NCBI GenBank assembly: GCA_949289265.1
Contig: CASENE010000026.1
Location: forward strand, 1 to 60,866
Length of the DNA stretch: 60,866 nt
Direction: 5' to 3'
From: an uncultured Bacteroides sp.
GTDB lineage: Bacteria > Bacteroidota > Bacteroidia > Bacteroidales > Bacteroidaceae
How positions within the stretch are numbered: the stretch's first letter is position 1; the number at the start of each line of letters is the position of its first letter. The position numbers and the translations under genes were made by a program. The notes under the pieces were generated by a model. It was given only the letters and a program-made list of their open reading frames with translations. It was not told the origin of the DNA and made no database searches. Shown here piece after piece: positions 45,382 to 53,746 of this stretch.

Positions 45382-45416
45382 AGAGGATGTGACATAGGTG
45401 CGCATCCTCTTTTTTA
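45382..45416 (+). terminator. terminator of the perR-rubrerythrin operon
   Basis: AGAGGATG (45382-45389) pairs with CATCCTCT (45403-45410) and is followed by six or more Ts. Confidence 0.88.
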
Positions 45417-45425
45417 TTTTTCCAT

Positions 45426-45455
45426 GTCACGTTTCCCCGACTTGTTCGTCCTATC
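45426..45455 (+). promoter_or_regulatory. candidate ECF-type promoter of the sigma operon
   Basis: GTCACGTTT (45426-45434) and CGTCCTATC (45447-45455) resemble -35 and -10 elements of Bacteroidetes ECF sigma promoters. The predicted start is only a few bases before the sigma ATG, so the mRNA would be almost leaderless. Confidence 0.35.
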
Positions 45456-45461
45456 AATGTA

Positions 45462-45977
45462 ATGGAACTTGAAGCATTCAAAATACAAGTAGGTTCTCTC
45501 CGCGAGCAGATGTTGCATCTGGCTTGCCAACTGACCGGAGATGCAGACGATGCCGAAGATGTGGTGCAAGACGTGATGCTCAAACTGTGGTATCGCAGAC
45601 AGGAATTGGACAACTGCCGCAACCTGCGTGCTTTTGTCTTTACCCTAGTACGAAACGCCGGCATCGACTTTTTGCGCACAAGACATACCTATGCCGCCTC
45701 CCTGCCGGATGCCTTGAATATAACTGACGGACATTCACCGGATGGAAACTTGGAGAGGAAAGATGAGATGGAACTGATGCACCGCATCATATGCTCGCTT
45801 CCGTCTTTGCAGCAGACCATCTTGCGAATGAAAGACATCGAAGGACATGAAACCGAAGAAATAGCCCAAATCACCGGATGTAGTCCCGAGGCTATACGAA
45901 GCAATCTCTCAAGAGCCCGGAGACGTGTGAGAGACATTTACTTCAGAGTTATGCAAGAAAGGAGAAAGACGATATGA
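45462..45977 (+). CDS. ECF-type RNA polymerase sigma factor
   Basis: A 171-residue sigma-70-family factor with region 2 (about 20-85, GDADDAEDVVQDVMLKLWYRR and RAFVFTLVRNAGIDFLRTR) and region 4 (about 110-165, LPSLQQTILRMKDIEGHETEEIAQITGCSPEAIRSNLSRARRRVR as a helix-turn-helix). It overlaps the next gene, a small membrane protein, by 4 bp; this pairing is typical of sigma/anti-sigma genes. A link to the EcfO-type oxidative-stress system is possible but is not shown here. Confidence 0.92.
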   Translation: MELEAFKIQVGSLREQMLHLACQLTGDADDAEDVVQDVMLKLWYRRQELDNCRNLRAFVFTLVRNAGIDFLRTRHTYAASLPDALNITDGHSPDGNLERKDEMELMHRIICSLPSLQQTILRMKDIEGHETEEIAQITGCSPEAIRSNLSRARRRVRDIYFRVMQERRKTI

Positions 45978-46405
45978 AAAAGATGGAAGAACTTTTAGAG
46001 AAATACTTCGACGGAGCCACTTCCTGCGAGGAAGAGCGCATACTGCGACATTTCTTCACCACCGAGCAAGTTCCTCCTCAATGGGAGGCCTACCGCCCGC
46101 TCTTTGCCTATCTGGACAAAGAGATACAAGAACTGCGCCATTCTGAAGACGTAGTACGTACACACCGAAGGTTTGGCTGGCGACCGTCACTCCGCCAGAC
46201 AGTAAGCATAGCCGCCGGCATCTTGCTTTGCATAGGCATCACCCGCTTCCTGTCCATTTCCGGTGAAACGGAAAACTTCGTAGTGATTGACGAGAAACGA
46301 TATACAGACCCAACTATGGTGCAAGCCAAAGCCCGAGAGGCCCTTCTCAACGTCAGCTTTACCGACGAAGAACTGAACCAACTCTTATTTCCCATTGAAC
46401 CCTAA
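45974..46405 (+). CDS. small membrane protein, possible anti-sigma factor
   Basis: A 143-residue protein with a soluble N-terminal part (about 1-75; MEELLEKYFDGATSCEEERIL, a start common in Bacteroidetes anti-sigma-like proteins), one helix (about 77-96, QTVSIAAGILLCIGITRFL) and a short periplasmic tail. The 4-bp overlap with the sigma gene implies translational coupling. The zinc-binding HxxxCxxC of ZAS anti-sigmas is absent, so the role is inferred from context and topology. Confidence 0.7.
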   Translation: MKKMEELLEKYFDGATSCEEERILRHFFTTEQVPPQWEAYRPLFAYLDKEIQELRHSEDVVRTHRRFGWRPSLRQTVSIAAGILLCIGITRFLSISGETENFVVIDEKRYTDPTMVQAKAREALLNVSFTDEELNQLLFPIEP

Positions 46406-46422
46406 TTACAGCAGATATTCCT

Positions 46423-46884
46423 ATGAAAACTTACTGCCTAAAACTGATTGTTTTCCTCTTCTTGTCTACCCTCTCCATGGCCCTATATGCCCAAGACGGA
46501 TTGCAGATTGCCCGACTTTTTGAAAAATACGGAGAAGGGAAAAACATAACGAGAGTGGAACTGAATGGAGAAATCCTGGAAGCCTACCGCATGAGCACTT
46601 ACCGGAGTTTGGTGTTTGAAAACGTGACAGCCTATAGGGACGAAATACAAGCATGCTTGAAACAAGATGCTCTGTCGGCCGAAACAAAAAAGAGACAGGA
46701 GGTCATTGAAAACGGCTCGCTGCTGAGTGCCTATTATCAATTATCACCCATCCGCCGAAAAGGCCAGGTACTGCGGCGTTACATCCTGTTCAAACGTGGG
46801 AAAAATACATCGGCCACCTTGATCTATATCGAGGGAGAACTAGACGAAAAGGAACTGATAGACATCCTCTATCGGAAACCATAA
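46423..46884 (+). CDS. exported protein of unknown function
   Basis: A 153-residue protein with a signal peptide ending ALYAQ (about residue 24) and a mixed alpha/beta body (LFEKYGEGKNITRVELNGEIL; VLRRYILFKRGKNTSATLIYIEGELDE). It resembles small periplasmic proteins (DUF6108-like) found in Bacteroides ECF operons. No catalytic motif is visible. It is third in the sigma operon, 17 bp after the putative anti-sigma gene. Confidence 0.7.
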   Translation: MKTYCLKLIVFLFLSTLSMALYAQDGLQIARLFEKYGEGKNITRVELNGEILEAYRMSTYRSLVFENVTAYRDEIQACLKQDALSAETKKRQEVIENGSLLSAYYQLSPIRRKGQVLRRYILFKRGKNTSATLIYIEGELDEKELIDILYRKP

Positions 46885-46990
46885 AGGAACTGTCCGCACA
46901 GGTACTTGGCAATGCCCTACCCCATCGGATACGTTCCCAATTATGCAAATTATATTTCAACAGAATAATTCATTCACACACTAAAGACAT

Positions 46991-47923
46991 ATGACAATGA
47001 ACATCCAAAGAACCATGATGGGAGCCTTGACGCTGATGCTCTTCCTCCCGGCTTTTGCTCAACAACAGACAGTAGAAATTCCACAGCGAGCCACCGTAGA
47101 GGCACGGGGTGACTCAGTCATTATCCGCAAAGGACAAGGCGACCTGCGCATCCGCATCTACGAAGACCAGAATGAAGGAGACACAGACGAACCTCAGGAG
47201 GTAGAAATCTACGAAGGCATCTACCTGGAGAAGGAGGAAGAAGAAACCAATGCCTTTCTCGACGTCCTGCCTTTTATTCCCCAAAAGAAACGGAAGAACG
47301 CATACGAACCGCACAACTCAGGCGTGTATATCGGCTTTGCCCGCATGACAGACCACTTTCTGGGATTCGGCGACAGCAAACGTTTCCCACAAGATTTGTC
47401 GAAATCGTGGGAGTTCGGATTCAACTTCCTTTCCGCCTACCACAATTTCAAGAAAAATCCCCATTGGGGACTGAACATGGGTGTCAGCTGGGGTTACCGT
47501 TCGTTCAACATTGATGGCAGCGTGGCCTTGGTGAAGAAAGACGGCCAAAGCGTATTTACCACTGGCGACGAAACCACCAGCTATGACCGCAGCCGCCTGC
47601 GCCACTTCTTCTTCCGCATCCCCATCACCGTGGAATGGCAACAACGCCTCGCGCGTCGCCGGCCGATATTCTTCAACATTGGCCCAGAATTTGAAATCCG
47701 CCACGGTGTGAAGTCGTTCACGCACATCAACGGAGGCAAGAAGACTCGAGTAGGGAAAGGAATGTATGTCAATCCCGTAGGGGTCAGCCTCCTGGCACAA
47801 GCCGGATATGGGAACCTGGGCTTCTACCTGCGCTACAACACATACAGCTTCTTCCAAAAAAGAAAAGGCCCCGACGTGGAGCCCTTATCCTTTGGTATTG
47901 CCTGGTATTGCTGGTATTGGTAA
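46991..47923 (+). CDS. outer-membrane beta-barrel protein
   Basis: A 310-residue exported protein: signal peptide (about 1-24, ending PAFAQ), an acidic N-terminal region (about 60-85, EDQNEGDTDEPQEVEIYEG), then a barrel whose last strand ends in aromatic residues (FGIAWYCWYW). It lies 106 bp after the sigma-operon genes and may be part of that operon. A strong hairpin follows. Function is unknown. The second ATG at 46997 (MNIQRT) may be the true start. Confidence 0.7.
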   Translation: MTMNIQRTMMGALTLMLFLPAFAQQQTVEIPQRATVEARGDSVIIRKGQGDLRIRIYEDQNEGDTDEPQEVEIYEGIYLEKEEEETNAFLDVLPFIPQKKRKNAYEPHNSGVYIGFARMTDHFLGFGDSKRFPQDLSKSWEFGFNFLSAYHNFKKNPHWGLNMGVSWGYRSFNIDGSVALVKKDGQSVFTTGDETTSYDRSRLRHFFFRIPITVEWQQRLARRRPIFFNIGPEFEIRHGVKSFTHINGGKKTRVGKGMYVNPVGVSLLAQAGYGNLGFYLRYNTYSFFQKRKGPDVEPLSFGIAWYCWYW

Positions 47924-47946
47924 GCAAAACATTAAGCACAAATGAT

Positions 47947-47999
47947 GCGAATAGTGCTGCTCTTCTCACTTAAAAGGAGTAGCACTATTCGCATTTCTT
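47947..47999. terminator. terminator between convergent genes
   Basis: GCGAATAGTGCT (47947-47958) pairs with AGCACTATTCGC (47981-47992) and is followed by ATTTCTTT. It lies between the barrel gene and the FadL-like gene, which converge. Confidence 0.85.
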
Positions 48000-48023
48000 T
48001 ATTTTGAAAACGGCTCAGTCTTG

Positions 48024-49685
48024 TCAGAAGCGGAAACCTAAGGTCAGAAGCACTTGACTGCGCGTATTCTTCACCTTTGTGGCTTCCGGGGTAACCAAAG
48101 TTACGTTCTGATTAGCAGAAGTGATCATATAATCCAATGAGGCATCATCAGACAACTCATTGAAGAAAGGATAAAAATCCGAATGATAAGTCTGATACTT
48201 ATAAGCCAAATCCAAGTAGAAAGAAGACCATTTGTAGCCAATACCTAAAGTAACGACATTCATAGACTGAGCATTAGAAAAATCGGTGTCCGTATCCAAG
48301 GCATTAGCCGGCAAATAGTTTAAAGCACCTGCCTCATAGGCAGCGGTAGAATAATTATAACCGGCTCTCACGGCAAAAGCAGGCATTGGACGGAATTCAG
48401 CCCCCAACCGCATGGTATGCACCGCTTTCAGATTACCCTTGGCTTGAGCAGACTCCCATACCATATCCCCGCCTCCCGAAGGATATTTAAACTTCATGGT
48501 AGCATAATTCTCATATTCATATTCTGCCCCCAATGCCAAAACGTTTCCTACTGTATAACCTAAACTGGCATTGACCAACCACGGAGTCTGCAAATTAAAA
48601 TCCCTATCTATATCCCGGCCACCCAAGATATCGTAAGTGTCTACCACTCCGGGCATAAACTCCTGTCCCGTTTCATCCGTCAAGTAATAATCAGGAGTCA
48701 GGAGCGCGCCAGTAGTATAGGTTAATGAATAGAAAGTGGGCGTATGCACAGCCAAACCAATCCGCAACGGCGAATATTCAAAAGGACGGAAGATGGCGCC
48801 AAACTTCAAGTTAAAGCCAGACCCATGTATTCTTTTATAGGTTTCCAGCGAATAGCCTTCCTGATACTCGCCCCCATTTCCCTGCAAATAATACCGTTCA
48901 TCATAGAGGGAATATTTGTTATAATCCACGTCGTACAACCCGACTGTGAATCCCAAATACACACGATCGTTTATATTGAAAGATACATTAAAGTCATACT
49001 GGTTTATCCCGCCACGTTCTTGCGAATGGAAATAGCTGTCGGCCTCCGAAGGGACATAAGGATAGAAACCAAACTCATCGCCGTCAGTCAGCCAGCCTTG
49101 ATATCCGATAGCGCCCAGCCAACCGGCATCTCCATTGTAATAGATATCATTCGAGCTAAAGTCATCGGTGGAGAAACCGGTATCGGTGGCCTGCTGAGCC
49201 ATGTAGCGCACTTGTGAGATAGGCACCCAATTGCCATCTGCCATCTGCACACTTCCCATCACCCCGGCCATAGTCATGTTCTTATAAAAAGACTTGGTCT
49301 TATGATAGTTAAAACCAAAGTTGACAAAGCGCAAAGGGGTTACATTCCCTATTTTGGTAGCAATTACCGCACCGATATTATCAAAGTTCCACCGGCTTTT
49401 ATTGTTCTCGAATTTAATGCCGGCATAGTCGCTCTCCGTACTTGTGAGAGAGTAACTGAAAGAAGTCATCACATCGTTACTTCGATAAATGCCAACGCCT
49501 GCCGGATTGGTCCCTATGGTAGAAATATCTCCTCCCAAAGCGCCCATGGCTCCGCCCATACTTACAAAGCGAGCGGTGCCGTTCAAGTCTTTCTGCGCTA
49601 TATTCATAGCATCATATATGGATTGCGCACTTGCACCCGATGCAAGAAAGAGGGTGCAAGCCCAAAGCAAAGTTCTTCTTTTCAT
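48024..49685 (-). CDS. FadL/OmpP1-family outer-membrane transport protein
   Basis: A 553-residue exported barrel of the FadL/TodX family, which lets hydrophobic compounds cross the outer membrane. The signal peptide ends GASAQ (about residue 20). The N-terminal plug has TARFVSMGGAMGALGGDISTIGTNPAGVGIYRSND, where the NPAG motif is diagnostic. The last strand ends LLTLGFRF. It follows a low-complexity exported protein by 29 bp, so the two are probably one operon. The substrate is not known. Confidence 0.85.
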   Translation of the reverse strand: MKRRTLLWACTLFLASGASAQSIYDAMNIAQKDLNGTARFVSMGGAMGALGGDISTIGTNPAGVGIYRSNDVMTSFSYSLTSTESDYAGIKFENNKSRWNFDNIGAVIATKIGNVTPLRFVNFGFNYHKTKSFYKNMTMAGVMGSVQMADGNWVPISQVRYMAQQATDTGFSTDDFSSNDIYYNGDAGWLGAIGYQGWLTDGDEFGFYPYVPSEADSYFHSQERGGINQYDFNVSFNINDRVYLGFTVGLYDVDYNKYSLYDERYYLQGNGGEYQEGYSLETYKRIHGSGFNLKFGAIFRPFEYSPLRIGLAVHTPTFYSLTYTTGALLTPDYYLTDETGQEFMPGVVDTYDILGGRDIDRDFNLQTPWLVNASLGYTVGNVLALGAEYEYENYATMKFKYPSGGGDMVWESAQAKGNLKAVHTMRLGAEFRPMPAFAVRAGYNYSTAAYEAGALNYLPANALDTDTDFSNAQSMNVVTLGIGYKWSSFYLDLAYKYQTYHSDFYPFFNELSDDASLDYMITSANQNVTLVTPEATKVKNTRSQVLLTLGFRF

Positions 49686-49714
49686 TGTTCCTGATGTTTA
49701 AAGGTTTCCGTCTC

Positions 49715-50989
49715 TTAACGTCTCCGTGCTCCACCTCCCGAACGGCTACCGCCGCTTCTGGCACTGCCAGACGAACGGAACGAGCCGCCTCCTGTAGAGA
49801 AACTAGAGCGAGAAGAACTGGAGCGCGACGGAGTGCTGTACGACCGCGAACGGGTCGTGGTATTCCGCATATTATTATAGGTATTCGTACGCGTAGAAGT
49901 GCTTGAACCACGGTTGTATGGAGCTGACGAACGACGAAGGGTGGAACTGCCCGTCGTAGACGAAGAACGTCTCACGCCCGTACCTCCACGCACAGTAGAT
50001 ACCCGGCTGGGACGCGTATATGAAGTGGTTCGGCGGGTGGAAGAAGATACTCCCGAACGGGTAGTAGCCGAACTCCTGCGCGAGGAAGAGCTACGAGTCC
50101 CCACTACGCGACGTCCCGACGTAGTTCTGGCAGTACTTTGACGGACAGCAGATGAGCGGCGCACATTGCCTCCATTGACCAAAGACGGGCGACGAGCTCC
50201 CGAAGTGCCTCCGCGTACTCCATAAGAGCGGCGAGCCGTATAAGCATTGCCCCAATGATGCGGACGGCCGCTCCAGCCCCAATGCGGATGATGCCAGTGC
50301 GGATGGTGCCAAGCCCAGCCTCCACCCCAATACCAAGGGTCGTACCAGGGCGAATACCAGCTGCTCCAACCATAATAGGGATATCCCCACCAACCGTAGG
50401 AATTGAAACGCCAATCCCACCACAAGCGATTGGTGAAAGTCGGGAAGGCATAGGCATAAAGTCCATCGTAATACACATTCCAGTCCCACGTGTTCAGGCC
50501 ATAAACGACATCAAAATACAAAGGGCTGCTGATGCTGATGGCATAGCGCGGGTTGCGGAAACGGATGATGCGGGTGGCATATTCATAATCGTCTGCCGAG
50601 CCTTGGAACTCGCCCCCTACCCACTCTCCGTCCAAGCCGTCATCAGGCTTCTCGTCGATGTAAAGGGTGTCGTTCTGTGCCGTAAACTCGTAGTCCGACG
50701 CGTCATAACGGCGGTTATACTCGTCCACATCCCGTGCATTTCCTTTCGCATCACGCACCACTACCGTGGTCTGTCCCTCCGAAGCATGAACGGACATCGG
50801 GGCGTCGGACTTCACCACCACTTCGTCGGCGGGAGTCACCACCACGGTCTCTTTCTTCGGCGTATGATTCTTCTTCTCAGCCTTTTCTTTCTTGGAAGGC
50901 ACGTAGTAAAGGTCGTCCGCCACGCTTTGAGCCGCCAGTGCCCACGGGAGGCACAAAGCCATCAGCGATAAAAAAACAATCTTTTTCAT
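49715..50989 (-). CDS. exported low-complexity Trp/Tyr- and Ser/Arg-rich protein
   Basis: A 424-residue exported protein: signal peptide (about 1-21), a Lys-rich stretch (31-48), a folded-looking middle (about 50-165), an aromatic, Gly- and His-rich block (about 170-245, full of W, Y and H such as WYDPWYWGGGWAWHHPHWHH), and a Ser/Thr/Arg-rich tail (about 250-424) that makes up 40% of the protein and ends GGSRSGGGARRR. No enzyme domain is recognised. The tail could be disordered and bind nucleic acid, glycan or envelope surfaces. It is co-transcribed with the FadL-like gene. Confidence 0.75.
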   Translation of the reverse strand: MKKIVFLSLMALCLPWALAAQSVADDLYYVPSKKEKAEKKNHTPKKETVVVTPADEVVVKSDAPMSVHASEGQTTVVVRDAKGNARDVDEYNRRYDASDYEFTAQNDTLYIDEKPDDGLDGEWVGGEFQGSADDYEYATRIIRFRNPRYAISISSPLYFDVVYGLNTWDWNVYYDGLYAYAFPTFTNRLWWDWRFNSYGWWGYPYYGWSSWYSPWYDPWYWGGGWAWHHPHWHHPHWGWSGRPHHWGNAYTARRSYGVRGGTSGARRPSLVNGGNVRRSSAVRQSTARTTSGRRVVGTRSSSSRRSSATTRSGVSSSTRRTTSYTRPSRVSTVRGGTGVRRSSSTTGSSTLRRSSAPYNRGSSTSTRTNTYNNMRNTTTRSRSYSTPSRSSSSRSSFSTGGGSFRSSGSARSGGSRSGGGARRR

Positions 50990-51021
50990 ATCCTTCTTCT
51001 TTTATAGGTTCAACATTATTG

Positions 51022-51053
51022 CCTACCTTTGCATAGGCTAAAACAAAGGTAGG
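51022..51053. promoter_or_regulatory. divergent promoters in an inverted repeat
   Basis: TACCTTTGC on plus (51024-51032, for prmA) and TACCTTTGT on minus (51043-51051, for the low-complexity protein) lie in the inverted repeat CCTACCTTTG/CAAAGGTAGG. The arms are also parts of the two -7 boxes. Confidence 0.6.
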
Positions 51054-51138
51054 AAAATTTTAGTTTACTTGTATCCGCTTTGCCTTGAAATGAGCCAGCA
51101 TTTAACAATCTATCGTAGTAATTAATGAATTAGCGCGT

Positions 51139-51993
51139 ATGAAGTACCTTGAATTTATCTTCAAGACAGAGCCCTGCGCCCAAGTAGTGAACGACGTGCT
51201 TTGCGCCGTGCTGGGCGACGCCGATTTTGAAAGTTTCGTGGAACAGGAAGACGGGACGGTGGCTGCCTACATCCAAACTGCCGACTTTGATGAAAAGAAA
51301 CTGGCAGAAGCCTTGGCCGGTTTCCCCCTTCCCGACACCTGCATCACCTACACATGGGACGAAGCCGAAGACCGGGACTGGAACGAAGAGTGGGAAAAGA
51401 ACTTCTTCCAGCCCATCGTCATCGGCCAAAACCGCTGCGTGGTGCACAGCACTTTCCACCACGATGTCCCTCAGGCCGACTATGACATCGTCATCAACCC
51501 GCAAATGGCGTTCGGCACAGGCCACCATCAGACGACAGGACTGATGATGAGCGAGCTTCTGGACATGAACCTCGTCGGGAAGCGGATACTGGACATGGGG
51601 TGCGGCACTTCCATTCTGGCCATCTTGGCACGGATGCGCGGCGCCAAGGAATGCGTGGCGATAGACATTGACGAATGGTGCGTGCGCAATTCGTTGGAAA
51701 ACATCTCCCTGAACCAAGTGGACCACATGGAGGTTCTGCAAGGAGACGCCTCGTCTTTAAAGGGACAAAAGCCGTTTGATGTAATCCTGGCCAACATCAA
51801 CCGGAACATCCTGCTGCGGGACATGCATGCCTACAAGGACTGCCTGGCACCCGGAGGCGAACTGCTGATAAGCGGATTCTACGCCGAAGACATTCCCTTG
51901 TTGCGTCAAGAGGCTCATCGGCTGGGGCTGGAAGTGGCGGATACGCATGAAAACGAGCACTGGGCCATGGTGAGATTCCAATCCAACCGATAA
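51139..51993 (+). CDS. prmA: ribosomal protein L11 methyltransferase
   Basis: A 284-residue SAM-dependent enzyme that trimethylates lysines of ribosomal protein L11. The N-terminal substrate-binding domain (about 1-100) is followed by a Rossmann-fold methyltransferase with MAFGTGHHQTT (about 120), SAM motif ILDMGCGTSILAI (about 148-160), DIDEW and the NINRN motif (about 220). Length and motifs are normal. Array R7 separates it from the pantothenate kinase gene. Confidence 0.93.
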   Translation: MKYLEFIFKTEPCAQVVNDVLCAVLGDADFESFVEQEDGTVAAYIQTADFDEKKLAEALAGFPLPDTCITYTWDEAEDRDWNEEWEKNFFQPIVIGQNRCVVHSTFHHDVPQADYDIVINPQMAFGTGHHQTTGLMMSELLDMNLVGKRILDMGCGTSILAILARMRGAKECVAIDIDEWCVRNSLENISLNQVDHMEVLQGDASSLKGQKPFDVILANINRNILLRDMHAYKDCLAPGGELLISGFYAEDIPLLRQEAHRLGLEVADTHENEHWAMVRFQSNR

Positions 51994-52056
51994 ATCCCCC
52001 TTGTCCGGGAAGTGCCCTCTGCCTACCGTGACAAAAGCCTTATCCACCCCCTCCGA

Positions 52057-52144
52057 CCGGGAAGTACTATGCCAGAGGCCGGGGAGTACTATGCCAGCGA
52101 CCGGGGACAGTAATCCCGGCAAGCGGGAAGTACTACGCCACTAT
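52057..52144. repeat. tandem array R7 (period 22)
   Basis: Units starting CCGGG at 52057, 52079, 52101 and about 52123, 22 bp apart (CCGGGAAGTACTATGCCA type). The third unit has arms CCGGG/CCCGG. The array is followed by GCCACTATGCGCTGAA, which is shared with the end of array R8. Confidence 0.8.
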
Positions 52145-52255
52145 GCGCTGAATAACAAGCTGTTTGGAGCGAGCAAAGAGGCCTTGTGCGAACAAGCCAG
52201 CGCAGCGCGCCCGCATTTTCTACGGGAAAAATGCACGTAATATGCGCCAAATGCC

Positions 52256-52264
52256 TACCTTTGC
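52256..52264 (+). promoter_or_regulatory. -7 element of the pantothenate kinase gene
   Basis: TACCTTTGC, 17 bp before the ATG, with no clear -33 element. Confidence 0.45.
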
Positions 52265-52281
52265 CTGAAAAAAACGACGAT

Positions 52282-53121
52282 ATGGGAATGGTAATCGGAA
52301 TAGACGTAGGGGGTAGCACCACCAAAATAGTAGGCATTGAGGATGGACTTATCCAATCCCCCCTGTTCATCACGGCGGCAGACCCGGTCACTTCATTGTT
52401 CGGCGCATTCGGCAAGTATATCTACGACAACGGCATACCGCTCTCCAATATCGAACAGGTCATGCTGACGGGCGTTGGCAGCGCCTTCGTCAACAGTCCC
52501 TTGTACGGACTGCCTACCGACAAGGCGGACGAATTCCTGGCCAACGGACTGGGAGCCCGCCATGCCGTGGCCAACGACCACCTGATTGTGGTCAGCATGG
52601 GCACGGGCACCTCTTTGGTGCGCATTGACGAGAGCAACATCCGCCACATCGGCGGAATCGGCATCGGAGGAGGAACCCTGCAAGGCCTGGCGCGCCTCCT
52701 GCTGAAGACCAACAACATCCGCCAGGTGGCCGAGCTGGCCCAGAGCGGCGACATCACCCACGTGAACCTGCTGATAGGCGACATCTGCAACATGGCGCTG
52801 CCCGACCTGCCTGTCAACGCCACGGCCTCGCTGCTGGGCAAGGTGGACAGCAACGCTTCCGAAGCCGACATAGCCAGCGGAATCATCTACATGGTGTTGC
52901 AAGCCATCGGGCAAGCCGCCATCCTGGCTGCCATCAACAGTGAGATACGAGACTTCGTGCTGATAGGCAATCTGACGAAACTGCCCCAGTGCAAAGAAGT
53001 TTTCCCACGAATAGAAGACCTCTATCGCGTGCGCTTCCACATCCCGCCTTATGCCGAATACCGCACCGCGATTGGAGCAGCCCTGGTCTATACACAAAAA
53101 ATCAAATGTAACCAGTTATGA
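52282..53121 (+). CDS. coaW: type II pantothenate kinase
   Basis: A 279-residue ASKHA-family kinase that phosphorylates pantothenate in the first step of coenzyme A synthesis. The phosphate-binding motif GIDVGGSTTKIVGI is at residues 6-19, and VSMGTGTSLVRI, GIGGGTLQGLARLL and IGAALVYTQ follow. The ATG at 52282 (MGMVIGIDVGG) is chosen because the family begins there; the upstream codons in frame overlap the promoter. It overlaps the next lipoprotein gene by 4 bp. Confidence 0.92.
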   Translation: MGMVIGIDVGGSTTKIVGIEDGLIQSPLFITAADPVTSLFGAFGKYIYDNGIPLSNIEQVMLTGVGSAFVNSPLYGLPTDKADEFLANGLGARHAVANDHLIVVSMGTGTSLVRIDESNIRHIGGIGIGGGTLQGLARLLLKTNNIRQVAELAQSGDITHVNLLIGDICNMALPDLPVNATASLLGKVDSNASEADIASGIIYMVLQAIGQAAILAAINSEIRDFVLIGNLTKLPQCKEVFPRIEDLYRVRFHIPPYAEYRTAIGAALVYTQKIKCNQL

Positions 53122-53678
53122 AAGCATCACCTACTCTTTCCTTGTTGGGCGGCCTCCTGATGGCGGGTTGTCTGGTTGCCTCGTGTTCATCCCGGGCAAG
53201 CAAAACGGAAACAGCCCATGCCGACAGCCTCCGCGTGCTGATGAAGACAAACACCGAAAGCAAAGAAGCCGTCTGCATGCCGCCAGCAAATGTAGCAAAC
53301 CGTTTCCTGTTTCAAGGAAAGGAATGCGAGGCCCAAATATCCCGTACGCCCGACGAAGCGCTGCCCTTGGTTCAGAACGAACAGGGAGACAAATACATCG
53401 ACAACCGGGTCACGATTCACATCAACAGCCAAGGGAAAACCATACTGAACCAGTCTTTCACCAAAGAGGATTTCTCTTCCATCCTGAGCACCCACTTCCT
53501 GCAGGGAGCCATCCTGGAGGGCATCGCCTATGACACCATCGACGCGAACCACATCCTCTTTGCGGCCAGCGTCAGCTATCCAGAATCTGATTTATACATC
53601 CCCATCCGCCTGTCCATCCAGTCCAACGGCAAGATAACGATAGAGAAAACCGATTTAATGGACGGATATAGCGAGTAA
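53118..53678 (+). CDS. small lipoprotein (DUF4738-like)
   Basis: A 186-residue lipoprotein with lipobox LVASC (about Cys23) followed by SSRASK. The body is beta-rich (VTIHINSQGKTILNQSFTKEDFSSIL; ILFAASVSYPESDLYIPIRLSIQSNGKITIE) and resembles DUF4738-type proteins of unknown function. Its ATGA start overlaps the kinase stop codon, so translation is coupled, though no functional link to coenzyme A is evident. Confidence 0.65.
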   Translation: MKASPTLSLLGGLLMAGCLVASCSSRASKTETAHADSLRVLMKTNTESKEAVCMPPANVANRFLFQGKECEAQISRTPDEALPLVQNEQGDKYIDNRVTIHINSQGKTILNQSFTKEDFSSILSTHFLQGAILEGIAYDTIDANHILFAASVSYPESDLYIPIRLSIQSNGKITIEKTDLMDGYSE

Positions 53679-53746
53679 ACGGTGGGCGAAGGAAAAAGTA
53701 TGAAGTTCCCAAATCATTCCAGTTTTCCTCCTTTACTTTGCAAGGT

